Shown here: positions 1 through 8,298 of the stretch, piece by piece
Layout of the letters: every line of letters begins with the position of its first letter
Numbering within the stretch: position 1 is the first letter of the stretch
Source: Candidatus Cloacimonas sp.
GTDB lineage: Bacteria; Cloacimonadota; Cloacimonadia; Cloacimonadales; Cloacimonadaceae
DNA length: 64,000 nucleotides
NCBI GenBank assembly: GCA_023227825.1
Contig: JALOCJ010000004.1
Span: 62,001 to 126,000 of the forward strand
Reading direction: 5' to 3'
Notes under the pieces: model-generated
The model's input: the letters and a program-made list of their open reading frames with translations, nothing else
What the model was told of the DNA's origin: nothing
The model's database searches: none
Translations under genes and position numbers: made by a program

Positions 1-106
1 GATACACTTTTTTAGTAAGTGACATATTTCCATAACATCCGAAGACGCCAACAACGATAAATACCGCTAATAATGCGATAGATACGAGACGAGTGATTTT
101 CTTCAT
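1..106 (-). CDS. DUF3332-like lipoprotein, N-terminal part
   Basis: Only the first 35 codons lie in the window. The start ATG (104-106) has a strong ribosome site, AAAGGAG, at 114-120. The protein opens with a short basic stretch, a hydrophobic segment and then Phe-Gly-Cys-Tyr-Gly, a lipobox-like end, followed by Leu-Thr-Lys-Lys-Val. The GCYG...LTKK arrangement resembles DUF3332 proteins, small membrane-associated proteins of unknown role. It lies 15 bp downstream of the RND pump gene on the same strand, so it may be co-transcribed with the efflux operon, but it has its own ribosome site. The family call is by memory of the motif and is tentative. Confidence 0.6.
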   Translation of the reverse strand, partial: MKKITRLVSIALLAVFIVVGVFGCYGNMSLTKKVY

Positions 107-121
107 TTTTATTCTCCTTTT

Positions 122-3100
122 TTATTGGGATTCCTTTTTAGCATGGATATTCTTAGTAGTCAGGAAATAGAAAGCGGGAATAATAATCAGCGTTAAGAAA
201 GTAGAAACAATTAACCCTCCAATGGAAACAATACCCATTGGGCGAGTCATTTCAGCTCCCGTACTACCAATCCCTATAGCCATTGGTAACATACCCACTA
301 TGATAGCTAAAGTGGACATTACTATCGGTTTTAATTTCATTTTTCCCGCTTCCATCAACGCATCGTGGACACTATAGCCCTCTCTGCGTTTAATATTTAC
401 ATAGTCCATTAATAATATAGCGTTATTTACAACAATGCCAACTAACATTATTATCGCCATCATAGAAACGATGTTAAATGTATATCCTGTAATTAATAAG
501 GAAAGAATGACACCGATCAACGCCAGAGGCACAGTTGCCAAAATTAGAATGGGTTGAGCAAAACTTTCCAATATAGCAGCCAGTAGCATATATGTTAAAA
601 TCACAGCAAGAATAAAAGTTCTAACCATATCCACAATGGTTTCATTCATCATTTTTGCCTGTCCGCCCCATTCAAAACGATAACCGGTTGGGAAGTTAAT
701 TTTATTCATTCTTTCTTCAATCTGAGAAGTTATATCACTTAAATGATATCCGCTTGCTATATCACCGGTAACCATAATAGTTTTATAGCGGTCGTAGTGA
801 GTTAATCTATTAACACCTGTAGCAAATTCTACATCTGCAAGTTGGGAAACTAAATAGGACTTACCCATTACTACTACGCTGAGATTTTTAATTTTATCAG
901 GCGAATCAACTACTTCATCTTCAAGAGATATTTTTATATCATATTGATTTCCGCTCTCCCGATATTGGGTAGAGACCAAACCTTCTACATTTGCGCGCAA
1001 AGCCAATGCCAAATCATAAACAGTAGCTCCCGCCGCTGCAAGTTTATCGCGTTTGGGATAAAGCGTAAGTTCATACCTGCCGTAACGACTTGAAGTATCC
1101 AGATTGATTAGTCCTGGTATATTTTCAATGGATTTAACTACTTCATTTTTTATTTGTTCCAAACGGGCATTATCCTGGCCTTCCAACATAAATTGCACAG
1201 CAGAATTACCTCCACCTCCCATACCCATTGTAGAACCCGCAACTTTAATTTTAGCGTTAGGTATATCAGCAAGTTCTTTAGTTAAAATATCTACTAGTTG
1301 ATTGGCACTATATTTGCGTTCTTTTCTATCTACCAGTTTAATATCTGAACTAGCTAAATTAGTTCCGGTATCAATAAAACCACCAGAGCCAAGATTTGTA
1401 AGAATATGTACTACTTCTTTATGTTTCGCTACCCGGTTTTGAATTAGATCCATTGTTTTGGCTGTCTCTTCCAAATTAGTTCCTTGAGGCATCTCCACTG
1501 AAATAGAAAGATTGCGTTGATCCACAGGAGGTATCATTTCTATACCCACAAAGAAAGCAAGCCCACAGCTAATCAGCAAAGCTAAAAGAGTGAAGAGTAA
1601 TATACTCACGCTGGTTTTTTTGGAACGCAGAGTATAACTTAAGAATTTGGCATATATATTACCAAATTTATCAAAGACATTATCAAATTTCTTTCCCCAT
1701 TTGCTCACGCGTTTCTCTTTCGGAATAATTTTGGAAGCAAGCATAGGTGTAATCGTAAATGCAGTTAATAGTGAAAATAATGTAGCTATTGTAACTGTTA
1801 CAGCAAATTCTTTAAAGAAGCGTCCCACCATTGAAGTCATTGTAGCAATAGGCAGGAATACAACTATATTGGTTAAAGTAGATGCCAAAACGGCAGTTCC
1901 TATTTCATTAGTGCCTATTTGAGATGCTTGTTTTCTGGTATTACCCATATCCTTATGTCGGAAAATATTCTCCAAAACAACAACAGAGTTGGAAACCAAA
2001 ATACCTATGGAAGTAGAGAGACCCATCATTGTCATAATATTGAAACTATAACCGAATATTTGCATAAACACAAAAGTAGAAATTATGCAATAAGGCATTG
2101 ATATTGCTACAATAAGGGTAGAACGAAAATCGTGTAAAAAGATGAATAGAATAAGTCCAGTAAAGAGAATACCCAATAGAATATTTTGTAAAGTAGAATT
2201 AATAGTATCTTTAGTAAATACACTATCATCTCGCATAATTTCCAGTTTCACACCTTCAGGGAGTTCTTTATTTAGTGCAGGAATTTGTTTGGTTATTTCT
2301 TCTGCGATAGTTACTACATTTCCATCTGACGCATTAGTTATAGATAACCGAACAATATTATCATCTTTCAGGTTTTCCGGGACATTGAAATAAATTGCTT
2401 TGGAGCGAACTTCTTCCGTAGCATCTTCAACCCTTGCAATCTGCGAAAGTTTTTTCACTCCAAAGGCGGTAGGTATATCGGTATTTTTAATTCTTTCCAC
2501 ATCCTGAAATTCACCTTTTAACCGGACTGAATATTCCTGAGTTCCTTGTGAGAAATTACCCGCAGGCATATCCAGATTGCCAGCTGCAAGAATTCCACTT
2601 AATTGTGATAGAGAAATTTTGTTTTCAAACACAACCTTATCGGTAAGCCGGACATCTATTTGCCTTTTAGCTCCTCCAATTAACGAAACCCTTGCTACAC
2701 CTGGAATTTGTGATAAACGGTCTTTTACTTCTCCATCTGCAAGTTCATACAAATCCTTAGGAGATATATTTCCCGATAGTACCAAATCCATAATCGGAAA
2801 AGCTGTTATATCCATTTTCAAAACTATAGGTCTGTCTGTGCCATCAGGTAAATTGCGAATAACAGCATCTACCTTATCTTTCACTTCCTGATTGGCAACA
2901 TCTATGTTCTTACCTAATTTGAAAGCAACCATTACAAGAGAAACATTCTCCATTGAGTAGGATTGTATAAAGTCAATCTGGCTAACAGTAGCAACTGCTT
3001 CTTCAATCGGCTCGGTAACCTGAGATTCAATTTCTCTGGGACCTGCTCCTGAATATACGGTTTGAACAACTACATAAGGCAACTTCAAATCTGGCATCAA

Positions 3101-3205
3101 GTTTATCGGTAAGCTAAAGTAGGCAAGCACACCGAAAACAATAAACACCATTATTGCCATCGTGACCAAAACAGGCCTGTTGATAGACAAATCTGTTAAA
3201 AACAT
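122..3205 (-). CDS. RND-family efflux pump inner-membrane subunit (AcrB/HAE1-like)
   Basis: A protein of 1027 residues, the usual length for HAE-type RND pumps. It opens with the classic N-terminus (FLTDLSINRPVLVTM), has a first transmembrane helix, two large periplasmic loops and two six-helix blocks, with internal duplication visible. It should export small molecules from the periplasm or inner membrane through the TolC-like partner encoded upstream. I start it at ATG 3205, preceded by AGGA, instead of an in-frame TTG at 3226 that overlaps the adaptor gene. Oddity: the helix-4 proton-relay Asp-Asp pair of AcrB (407/408) reads Ser-Asn here (about residues 404-405, GILVSNSVVVLEN), and the helix-10 Lys reads Asn (VVNNAILLMD). 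The coupling ion or relay may therefore differ. Last core gene of the tetR-tolC-adaptor-pump operon. Confidence 0.93.
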   Translation of the reverse strand: MFLTDLSINRPVLVTMAIMVFIVFGVLAYFSLPINLMPDLKLPYVVVQTVYSGAGPREIESQVTEPIEEAVATVSQIDFIQSYSMENVSLVMVAFKLGKNIDVANQEVKDKVDAVIRNLPDGTDRPIVLKMDITAFPIMDLVLSGNISPKDLYELADGEVKDRLSQIPGVARVSLIGGAKRQIDVRLTDKVVFENKISLSQLSGILAAGNLDMPAGNFSQGTQEYSVRLKGEFQDVERIKNTDIPTAFGVKKLSQIARVEDATEEVRSKAIYFNVPENLKDDNIVRLSITNASDGNVVTIAEEITKQIPALNKELPEGVKLEIMRDDSVFTKDTINSTLQNILLGILFTGLILFIFLHDFRSTLIVAISMPYCIISTFVFMQIFGYSFNIMTMMGLSTSIGILVSNSVVVLENIFRHKDMGNTRKQASQIGTNEIGTAVLASTLTNIVVFLPIATMTSMVGRFFKEFAVTVTIATLFSLLTAFTITPMLASKIIPKEKRVSKWGKKFDNVFDKFGNIYAKFLSYTLRSKKTSVSILLFTLLALLISCGLAFFVGIEMIPPVDQRNLSISVEMPQGTNLEETAKTMDLIQNRVAKHKEVVHILTNLGSGGFIDTGTNLASSDIKLVDRKERKYSANQLVDILTKELADIPNAKIKVAGSTMGMGGGGNSAVQFMLEGQDNARLEQIKNEVVKSIENIPGLINLDTSSRYGRYELTLYPKRDKLAAAGATVYDLALALRANVEGLVSTQYRESGNQYDIKISLEDEVVDSPDKIKNLSVVVMGKSYLVSQLADVEFATGVNRLTHYDRYKTIMVTGDIASGYHLSDITSQIEERMNKINFPTGYRFEWGGQAKMMNETIVDMVRTFILAVILTYMLLAAILESFAQPILILATVPLALIGVILSLLITGYTFNIVSMMAIIMLVGIVVNNAILLMDYVNIKRREGYSVHDALMEAGKMKLKPIVMSTLAIIVGMLPMAIGIGSTGAEMTRPMGIVSIGGLIVSTFLTLIIIPAFYFLTTKNIHAKKESQ

Positions 3206-3218
3206 AGTTCCTATTCCC

Positions 3219-4244
3219 TTACTCAATAACGCGCAATTTAGCGCCTTCAGTTAACATATTGATGCCTTCAGTGATAAGCACATCACCCGGATTTAAACCG
3301 CTGGTAACTTCATAAGTCAGGGTATTATCCAAACCGGTAGTAATTTCTCTTTTCACGGCTTTACCATCCTGATTCAGCCAAACATATTTGGTTCCATTTT
3401 CACTAACGATTTGATGACGCTCAACCACAATCACATTGGGCTTACTGAAAACTTCAAGAGAAATTTCAGCAGTTACACCATAGTTAATTTTCTTATTCAT
3501 TCCAGGGAAAGTTACTTCTACTCTAAATGCTTTAGTAGCATTATCCATAGCCAAAGGAATTTCTGTTACTCTTCCAGATATCGTGGTCTCCAGCCAAGTT
3601 GCAGTTGCTTTAGTTCCTTTTTTAATCTTGTTTATTTCTGTATCAGGAACCATAATTACAGCTTTATAACCATTGGTAGAAGCAACAGTAAACAGATCTT
3701 TGCCGGGAAAAACCTTCTCACTGGGATTTACATACATTGCAGTAATAATGCCACTTATCGGAGCACGCACATTGATCATTTTATCACTCATTTCCAGATT
3801 TGCTTTAGAGACCTTATACTGGGTTTCTACATTATCCAAATCTTGCTGACTAATAGCACCTTGAGCAAAAAGCCGTTGCATTCTTTCATAAGTTGTTTTA
3901 ATACTGTTAAATGCTGTTAATGCTTGTTCATATTGAGCCGAAGGTGTGTTTTGGGGAAAACTTATAATGATCTGATCTTTTGCAACCCTATCCCCTACCT
4001 TGGCATTAATTTTAGTTATTACTTCTGAAACCATTGCCTGAACAGTTGTTTCTTCTATTCCACTCAAAGTGGCATTATAAAGCAGGTTTTGACGGAAGGT
4101 AGTTGGTTCCACAATAATTTGGCGCACGGGAACTCCTTCTTCACTGTATATTTGTTCCATACTCTTTCCCTCTTCCTGTTTTTTACCACAGGCAGAGATA
4201 AGTATGAGTATCAGGGCGGTTAGAATAATTAAGTATTTTTTCAT
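3219..4244 (-). CDS. RND efflux periplasmic adaptor (membrane fusion protein), lipoprotein
   Basis: The N-terminus is a lipoprotein signal: MKKYL, a hydrophobic run, then Ile-Ser-Ala-Cys-Gly. An alpha-hairpin follows (AYEQAL... to ...YKVSKANLEM, only two helical stretches), flanked by lipoyl/barrel-sandwich halves (IGDRVAKDQ-type and RAPISGIITAMYVNPSEKV), then beta-barrel and membrane-proximal domains. This is the HlyD/AcrA adaptor architecture that links the RND pump to the outer-membrane channel. Start chosen at ATG 4244, which has GGAG nine bases upstream and puts the signal peptide at the very N-terminus. An in-frame ATG at 4259 overlaps the tolC stop as TAATG but lacks a ribosome site. 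The stop at 3219 lies 13 bp before the pump start. Confidence 0.92.
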   Translation of the reverse strand: MKKYLIILTALILILISACGKKQEEGKSMEQIYSEEGVPVRQIIVEPTTFRQNLLYNATLSGIEETTVQAMVSEVITKINAKVGDRVAKDQIIISFPQNTPSAQYEQALTAFNSIKTTYERMQRLFAQGAISQQDLDNVETQYKVSKANLEMSDKMINVRAPISGIITAMYVNPSEKVFPGKDLFTVASTNGYKAVIMVPDTEINKIKKGTKATATWLETTISGRVTEIPLAMDNATKAFRVEVTFPGMNKKINYGVTAEISLEVFSKPNVIVVERHQIVSENGTKYVWLNQDGKAVKREITTGLDNTLTYEVTSGLNPGDVLITEGINMLTEGAKLRVIE

Positions 4245-4258
4245 ATATATCATCTCCA

Positions 4259-5638
4259 TTATAGGGCAATGCCGATTGATTTTTTAAAGTTTCTATCTGC
4301 AGAAATAATGTCATAAATTGACTGATAATATTGAAGTTTAATGGTTTGCAAGGTTAATTGAGCGTCAAAGACCTCAAGCTGAATACCAACCTGATTTTCA
4401 TAACGCACTTGGGCAAGTTGTAAACCACGTTCTGCGAGGCGAATGTTTTCACTTTGTACATTATGATTTTCCCAGGAATGGTAATACTTTTGATAGTCCT
4501 GCTTAATTTGCAGAGCGATAAGTTCTTCAGTGTCTCTTTGTTGCAGTTTGGCTTTTTGATAATCGTAGCGTGCATAATTTCGCTTGGCAGTATTCGTTAA
4601 TCCGGTAAACAAAGGCATCTGAAAGCCCAAACTGATTCCGTATTTATGCCCGAAATCATCATTTTGGATTGCATATTCATCTGCAGATGTGTAAAGTGAA
4701 TAATCAGCACTCAAGGCAACATTAGGTAGGTAGTTCACTTTTTCCACCTTATATTGCAGTTCTTTCAGTTGTGTACTTAACTTAATCAATTCAACTTCAT
4801 TTCTTTGTTTCAAGCCCTGTGTGGTTGCCTCTTCCAGCGAGAGCTCCATTTTGTCCGGAAGTACAAATTCACCTTCGGGAACTATATCGCTTTCTTCTTC
4901 TCCAATTTGTTTACGAAAAGCCGAAACAGCCAAATCGTAATCATTTTTTGCCTTCAGTACCTGGGGTTCCAGTTTAGCTACACCTAATCTTGCTTGTAAC
5001 AGGTCAAATTCGGAAACCTGACCTTCCTGATTGAACAGTTCCACTCTGTGCAGATGCCTTCTAGCTATCTCTAATCCCTCTTCTTGGACATCCCACAGCT
5101 TTTTTGCCAGTAAGCACTGATAAAAGAGTTCTGTGGTCTTCAAAACCACATCCTGTTCTTTAACTTTGTAGTTCAGTCGTTGAATTTGGCGGTAATAATT
5201 TCCAGCTTTAATTCCACTTCCTAGTTTACCTCCGGAATAAACAATCTGTTCCAATTTTAACTGTAAAGCAAAGGAACCAGCTTCTGCAGGTGACTCCGGA
5301 ATCATTGAATTGACCATATTCCCAATTACAGCCGCTAAATATTCATCATTATCGCTTGCGGTATCATCCAAACCGGAACTAATATCCATCTTAGCAGGTA
5401 TAGCTGAATCAGGATAATAGGTCTTACTTAAACCGTAAGCACCCTGTAAATTCAATTGTGGATAAGCAGTGCCACGAACCTGTTTATATGACTCATCCGC
5501 TTTCTTGATTTCTTCCATTGCCATCAGCAGTTCCTTGTTATTCTGTTTAGCTTTGGAGATGCTATTTTCCAAGTCAATGGCGAATACACAGCTTGTTAAA
5601 AGTGTTAGCAGTCCGAATAAAGTTAATGTCTTTCTCAT
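4259..5638 (-). CDS. TolC-family outer-membrane efflux protein
   Basis: 459 residues with a cleavable signal (MRKTLTLFGLLTLLTSCVFA) followed by IDLENSISKAKQNN, the typical first helix of outer-membrane efflux proteins. Two repeats of long heptad-rich helices are visible, each ending in a strand-rich segment (e.g. YLPNVALSADYSLYTS and FGHKYGISLGFQMPLF). The length matches TolC/OprM homologues. It forms the trimeric outer-membrane exit duct for the RND pump in the same operon. The ribosome site CGAGGA is embedded in the tetR stop region, so translation of the two genes is probably coupled. Confidence 0.92.
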   Translation of the reverse strand: MRKTLTLFGLLTLLTSCVFAIDLENSISKAKQNNKELLMAMEEIKKADESYKQVRGTAYPQLNLQGAYGLSKTYYPDSAIPAKMDISSGLDDTASDNDEYLAAVIGNMVNSMIPESPAEAGSFALQLKLEQIVYSGGKLGSGIKAGNYYRQIQRLNYKVKEQDVVLKTTELFYQCLLAKKLWDVQEEGLEIARRHLHRVELFNQEGQVSEFDLLQARLGVAKLEPQVLKAKNDYDLAVSAFRKQIGEEESDIVPEGEFVLPDKMELSLEEATTQGLKQRNEVELIKLSTQLKELQYKVEKVNYLPNVALSADYSLYTSADEYAIQNDDFGHKYGISLGFQMPLFTGLTNTAKRNYARYDYQKAKLQQRDTEELIALQIKQDYQKYYHSWENHNVQSENIRLAERGLQLAQVRYENQVGIQLEVFDAQLTLQTIKLQYYQSIYDIISADRNFKKSIGIAL

Positions 5639-5641
5639 TTT

Positions 5642-6241
5642 TTATCCTCGTTTAACAATTCCATAGAGTAGCATCTTAATAATAAAATCATTATCCCGCT
5701 CAATCATTGTCAATAAGCGGGGAACATCTACTATTTTCAAACTCGGTTCACCAACCATAAACCAATCCATAATTACCTCACAAAGACGGTCTTCCGGGAA
5801 GCGCTCATCAATTAAATCTTCCTGTTTTCCTTGTTGGATTATTTCAGAAAGAATCTGCATCATCACTTCCCTGCTTTTAATCCGGAACTGAATCAATTGT
5901 TCCTGATAACTATGAGGTATATTAATTAAACACTCAATCAGGATAGGCATATTTTCGTAAATCAGTTTGATAGGAAAACTTAAAAATTCCGTCAGCTTCT
6001 CTTCAAAACCTGAAGTAGAATTGATATGCTGTCTCAGAATTGTGAAATACTCTCTTGTCTTGGCTTCCACTGAAGCAATAAAGAGGTCTTCCTTGCTGGG
6101 AAAGTAATAATATACTGTTCCCTTAGCTATCTGAGCAGCAGCAGCAATTTCATCCAGGGAGGTCTTGGCAAAGCCGAAACGGGTAAATAGCTGAGTAGCT
6201 ATATCCAGTATCAACTTTTTTTTGTTCGTTGCAACACTCAT
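5642..6241 (-). CDS. TetR/AcrR-family transcriptional repressor
   Basis: 199 residues. Residues ~8-55 form the TetR helix-turn-helix (LDIATQLFTRFGFAKTSLDEI, then AAQIAKGTVYYYFPSKEDLF). The C-terminal ligand-binding half is variable, as usual. It is the first gene of the tolC-adaptor-RND operon and is read from the same promoter. The promoter carries a bipartite palindrome (6289-6320), so the sequence supports autorepression and ligand-triggered derepression of efflux. The inducing compound cannot be told from sequence. Confidence 0.92.
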   Translation of the reverse strand: MSVATNKKKLILDIATQLFTRFGFAKTSLDEIAAAAQIAKGTVYYYFPSKEDLFIASVEAKTREYFTILRQHINSTSGFEEKLTEFLSFPIKLIYENMPILIECLINIPHSYQEQLIQFRIKSREVMMQILSEIIQQGKQEDLIDERFPEDRLCEVIMDWFMVGEPSLKIVDVPRLLTMIERDNDFIIKMLLYGIVKRG

Positions 6242-6288
6242 TCTCCTTCCTTATATTTTATTGTCTATCTGTATGTTACAGCTTTATA

Positions 6289-6333
6289 ACTGAACAACTG
6301 ACCCATAACAGTCAAACAGTATATAATCGTCAA
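6289..6333 (-). promoter_or_regulatory. tetR-efflux operon promoter with palindromic operator
   Basis: On the minus strand the -35 is TTGACG (6328-6333), spacer 17 bp, -10 TGTTAT (6305-6310). Overlaying the spacer and -10 is the 32-bp inverted repeat ACTG-N4-ACTG-N8-CAGT-N4-CAGT at 6289-6320, in which all four quartets are exact. This geometry fits two TetR dimers occluding RNA polymerase. A further simple palindrome ACTG-TTAT-CAGT sits at 6355-6366, just upstream of the -35, and could be an auxiliary site. Operator assignment is inference from position and symmetry. Confidence 0.7.
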
Positions 6334-6492
6334 GACAAAATTTATGAAATGGAGACTGTTATCAGTTGCCATAACATTTGTCAAAAAATTGCCAAATCCT
6401 TATGATTATTGCCGAAATATACTCTGATAATATCTTAATTCAACGCTTAAATGATATTAACGATATTAGGCAAGGCATAGGAGCATACAATA

Positions 6493-6520
6493 AATAAGAG
6501 CTACTTGCGTAGCTCTTATT
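6493..6520. terminator. Perfect 12-bp-stem hairpin, terminator-like
   Basis: AATAAGAGCTAC and GTAGCTCTTATT form a perfect 12-bp stem around the loop TTGC. It is followed on the plus strand by ATTATTGGG, so there is only a weak U-run. No gene ends next to it on either strand. It may terminate an unannotated short transcript between 6340 and 6490 or be a relic of a lost gene. It lies within the 989-bp gap between tetR and ftsY, which otherwise holds decayed gene fragments (6534-6715 and 6849-7022) and two further hairpins. Confidence 0.45.
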
Positions 6521-6533
6521 ATTGGGCTGATCA

Positions 6534-6715
6534 TCAATATTGCCTGCTATTTGACCAGTTCACATCTTTCCCCGCGGGCAGGCGCTCCAGATGTTTCACA
6601 TTGATATTATAATCTTTTTTATCTTCTTGCCAACTCTTTTTTCTCCGCATTTTCCTTGTCTTCATCTTCTGCGCTGTTTTCTTCTTCTAAATTATATCCG
6701 AATAGAAAATGTACT
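6534..6715 (-). pseudogene. Decayed coding fragment, unidentified
   Basis: On the minus strand two short, protein-like stretches occur in different frames. An acidic and lysine-rich stretch (FGYNLEEENSAEDEDKEN) stops at 6619. An overlapping frame reads KKSWQEDKKDYNINVKHLE, then RLPAGKDVNWSNSRQY, and stops at 6534. Neither has a plausible start with a ribosome site, and the frame switch near 6625-6640 suggests a frameshifted C-terminal remnant, perhaps of a mobile-element protein. I do not recognise the family. Confidence 0.25.
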
Positions 6716-6848
6716 TATGGGGTGACAAAAGGTTTAGCAAAAATAAAATGGACATTAATAAGAGGTAACAATATAATAATATAAGATGATAGAGAAGCAA
6801 AATGAAAATGGAAGGACTTTGTTAATAAAAGTAAAAATAAAGGAGAAG

Positions 6849-7022
6849 ATGATGTCAAGTCAATAAATTATAACAAGTGAAGAAATCAGGATGGAGCTTG
6901 CAAGGCAGAAGAGAACGAGGGCGAAGATAGCAAAACAATTAGAGTTATCATATTTTTCCGGAATAAATGACTTCCTCGTCATTTCCGTCCTCTATGTAAG
7001 TCAGGAGTCATTAGTACTTTGA
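6849..7022 (+). pseudogene. Broken helix-turn-helix protein remnant
   Basis: A good ribosome site (AAAGGAG) precedes ATG 6849/6852, but the frame hits TAA after five codons. The same frame then continues as IITSEEIRMELARQK, RTRAKIAKQLELS, a stretch that looks like a small phage-type or regulatory helix-turn-helix. After that the sequence runs into a hairpin (6966-6983) and loses protein character. I read it as the remains of a small regulator, interrupted by a nonsense codon and truncated by a repeat. Function cannot be assigned. Confidence 0.3.
6966..6983. repeat. RGGA-loop hairpin, member of dispersed family
   Basis: AATGAC-TTCCTC-GTCATT, flanked by CCGGAA and TTCCG. Read on the minus strand the loop region is GAGGAA, so the core is GAC-G-AGGA-A-GTC, the pattern shared with hairpins at 18321, 18403, 36013, 48223, 51715, 51747 and 51827. 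It interrupts the decayed regulator fragment. No associated gene. Confidence 0.5.
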
Positions 7023-7153
7023 TAAATATGTTCTGGATGATAATTTTAACTATGCTTATGACTCATAAGTGCTATACTTCCCGAATTTGCTGGCAACACA
7101 AATTTAAAGGATTTTTTAAGGATTTACAGGGATTTATTATTTCACTTTTTGCT

Positions 7154-7174
7154 GGGCGACTCAACTTGTCACCC
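7154..7174 (-). terminator. Possible ftsY terminator hairpin
   Basis: On the minus strand GGGTGAC-AAGTTGA-GTCGCCC forms a 7-bp stem (one G-U pair) about 57 bases after the ftsY stop. The bases that follow are A-rich, not a U-run, so it is a weak candidate for a 3' end or a stabilising hairpin. On the plus strand the stem has a C-A mismatch, so the structure favours the minus-strand RNA. Confidence 0.3.
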
Positions 7175-7230
7175 TTCACTGTTTATTCTCAATTCACCTT
7201 TAATTGCTTTTTCTCTTTGTAAAAAAAGCT

Positions 7231-8160
7231 TTACTCCTCAAAGAATGCTTTTACAAAGGGGACAGGTTTGAACGGCAGTAAGTCCTCAATTCCCTCACCT
7301 ACACCTAACAGTTTAACCGGTAATTGCAAATTATGTTTCAGGTTAAAAATAATTCCCCCTTTGGAAGTTCCGTCATATTTAGTAAGAGCAATTCCGGTTA
7401 ATTTCATTGCTTTGTCAAAATTATGAGCTTGGGAAACAGCATTTTGTCCTGTTGTTGCATCTACAACTAAAATAACTTCATGTGGTGCATCAGGAATAAG
7501 TTTTTTGATAGAGCGTTCAATTTTGCTCAGTTCTTTCATCAAATTCTCTTTTGTATGCTGTCTGCCCGCAGTATCAATTAAAACAACATCATAGCTACGC
7601 GATAGAGCTGATTTTACACCATCATAAATAATAGCAGCAGGATCACTATCCGGTTGAGAACGAACAATTGCTACTCCTGCAAGTTCAGCCCAAACAGCAA
7701 TTTGTTCAATTGCGGCAGCCCGGAATGTATCTCCAGCAACGATTAAAACTTTCTTTCCCGTTTGGGTGAATTTATAAGCGACTTTTCCAATGGTAGTAGT
7801 TTTACCTGTACCATTTACACCCACAAAGACGATAACATAAGGTTTTACTTTCGGTTCAGCAAAAAAATCGTGCATATCTTCATTTTCAGCAAGCAGGATA
7901 TCTCTCATTACATCTGTCAGATATATCTGAGCAATTTCCGGGTCAGTAACCTTATCCTTTTTCAATTGTTCCTTAAAGCGGGTAATAATAATATCTGTCA
8001 TTTCTATTCCGGTATCGCAGCTGAGCAGGATTTCTTCAATTTCAGTAAGCATATCTTCATCAACCACTTTGCGTTTTTTAACGGTTTCGTTTATTTTTCC
8101 CATAAAACTGCTATTGGTCTTTGAGAGTTTCTCTTTCAGGTTTTTAACTATGTTTAGCAC
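7231..8160 (-). CDS. ftsY: Signal recognition particle receptor FtsY
   Basis: 309 residues, a short FtsY with a compact N-terminal helical domain (~1-90) and then the GTPase G domain. The P-loop is GVNGTGKTT (114-122). DTAGR and TKYDGTSKGG (the G4/G5 closing region typical of the Ffh/FtsY family) follow. It docks ribosome-SRP complexes at the membrane for co-translational insertion. The long acidic A domain of E. coli FtsY is absent, as in many phyla. The start is GTG (8158-8160) with GGGAG upstream. It is transcribed divergently from the 8299 gene. Confidence 0.95.
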   Translation of the reverse strand: MLNIVKNLKEKLSKTNSSFMGKINETVKKRKVVDEDMLTEIEEILLSCDTGIEMTDIIITRFKEQLKKDKVTDPEIAQIYLTDVMRDILLAENEDMHDFFAEPKVKPYVIVFVGVNGTGKTTTIGKVAYKFTQTGKKVLIVAGDTFRAAAIEQIAVWAELAGVAIVRSQPDSDPAAIIYDGVKSALSRSYDVVLIDTAGRQHTKENLMKELSKIERSIKKLIPDAPHEVILVVDATTGQNAVSQAHNFDKAMKLTGIALTKYDGTSKGGIIFNLKHNLQLPVKLLGVGEGIEDLLPFKPVPFVKAFFEE

Positions 8161-8189
8161 TTTTTTATCTCCCTATGCAATAATTATTA

Positions 8190-8217
8190 TTGACATTTTA
8201 AGCAACTGCGTTAAATT
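8190..8217 (+). promoter_or_regulatory. Sigma-70-type promoter for the 8299 operon
   Basis: TTGACA (8190-8195), 16-bp spacer, TAAATT (8212-8217), the same -35/-10 pair and spacing as in front of hrcA. The 5' leader then carries a perfect hairpin, TTCTGAA-TACAG-TTCAGAA (8262-8280), ending 18 bases before the start codon, which could modulate translation. Assignment rests on motif match and position only. Confidence 0.5.
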
Positions 8218-8298
8218 TGCATTTAGGGGTTAGAAGTCAATATAAATTTGTTTCAGCCCTGTTCTGAATACAGTTCAGAAAAAAAACGAAGGTTTTGA

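Noticed and set aside
7019..7222. 67-codon plus-strand frame upstream of ftsY
   Set aside because: Begins with no ribosome site, composition is that of AT-rich noncoding DNA, and it spans the candidate ftsY terminator hairpin.
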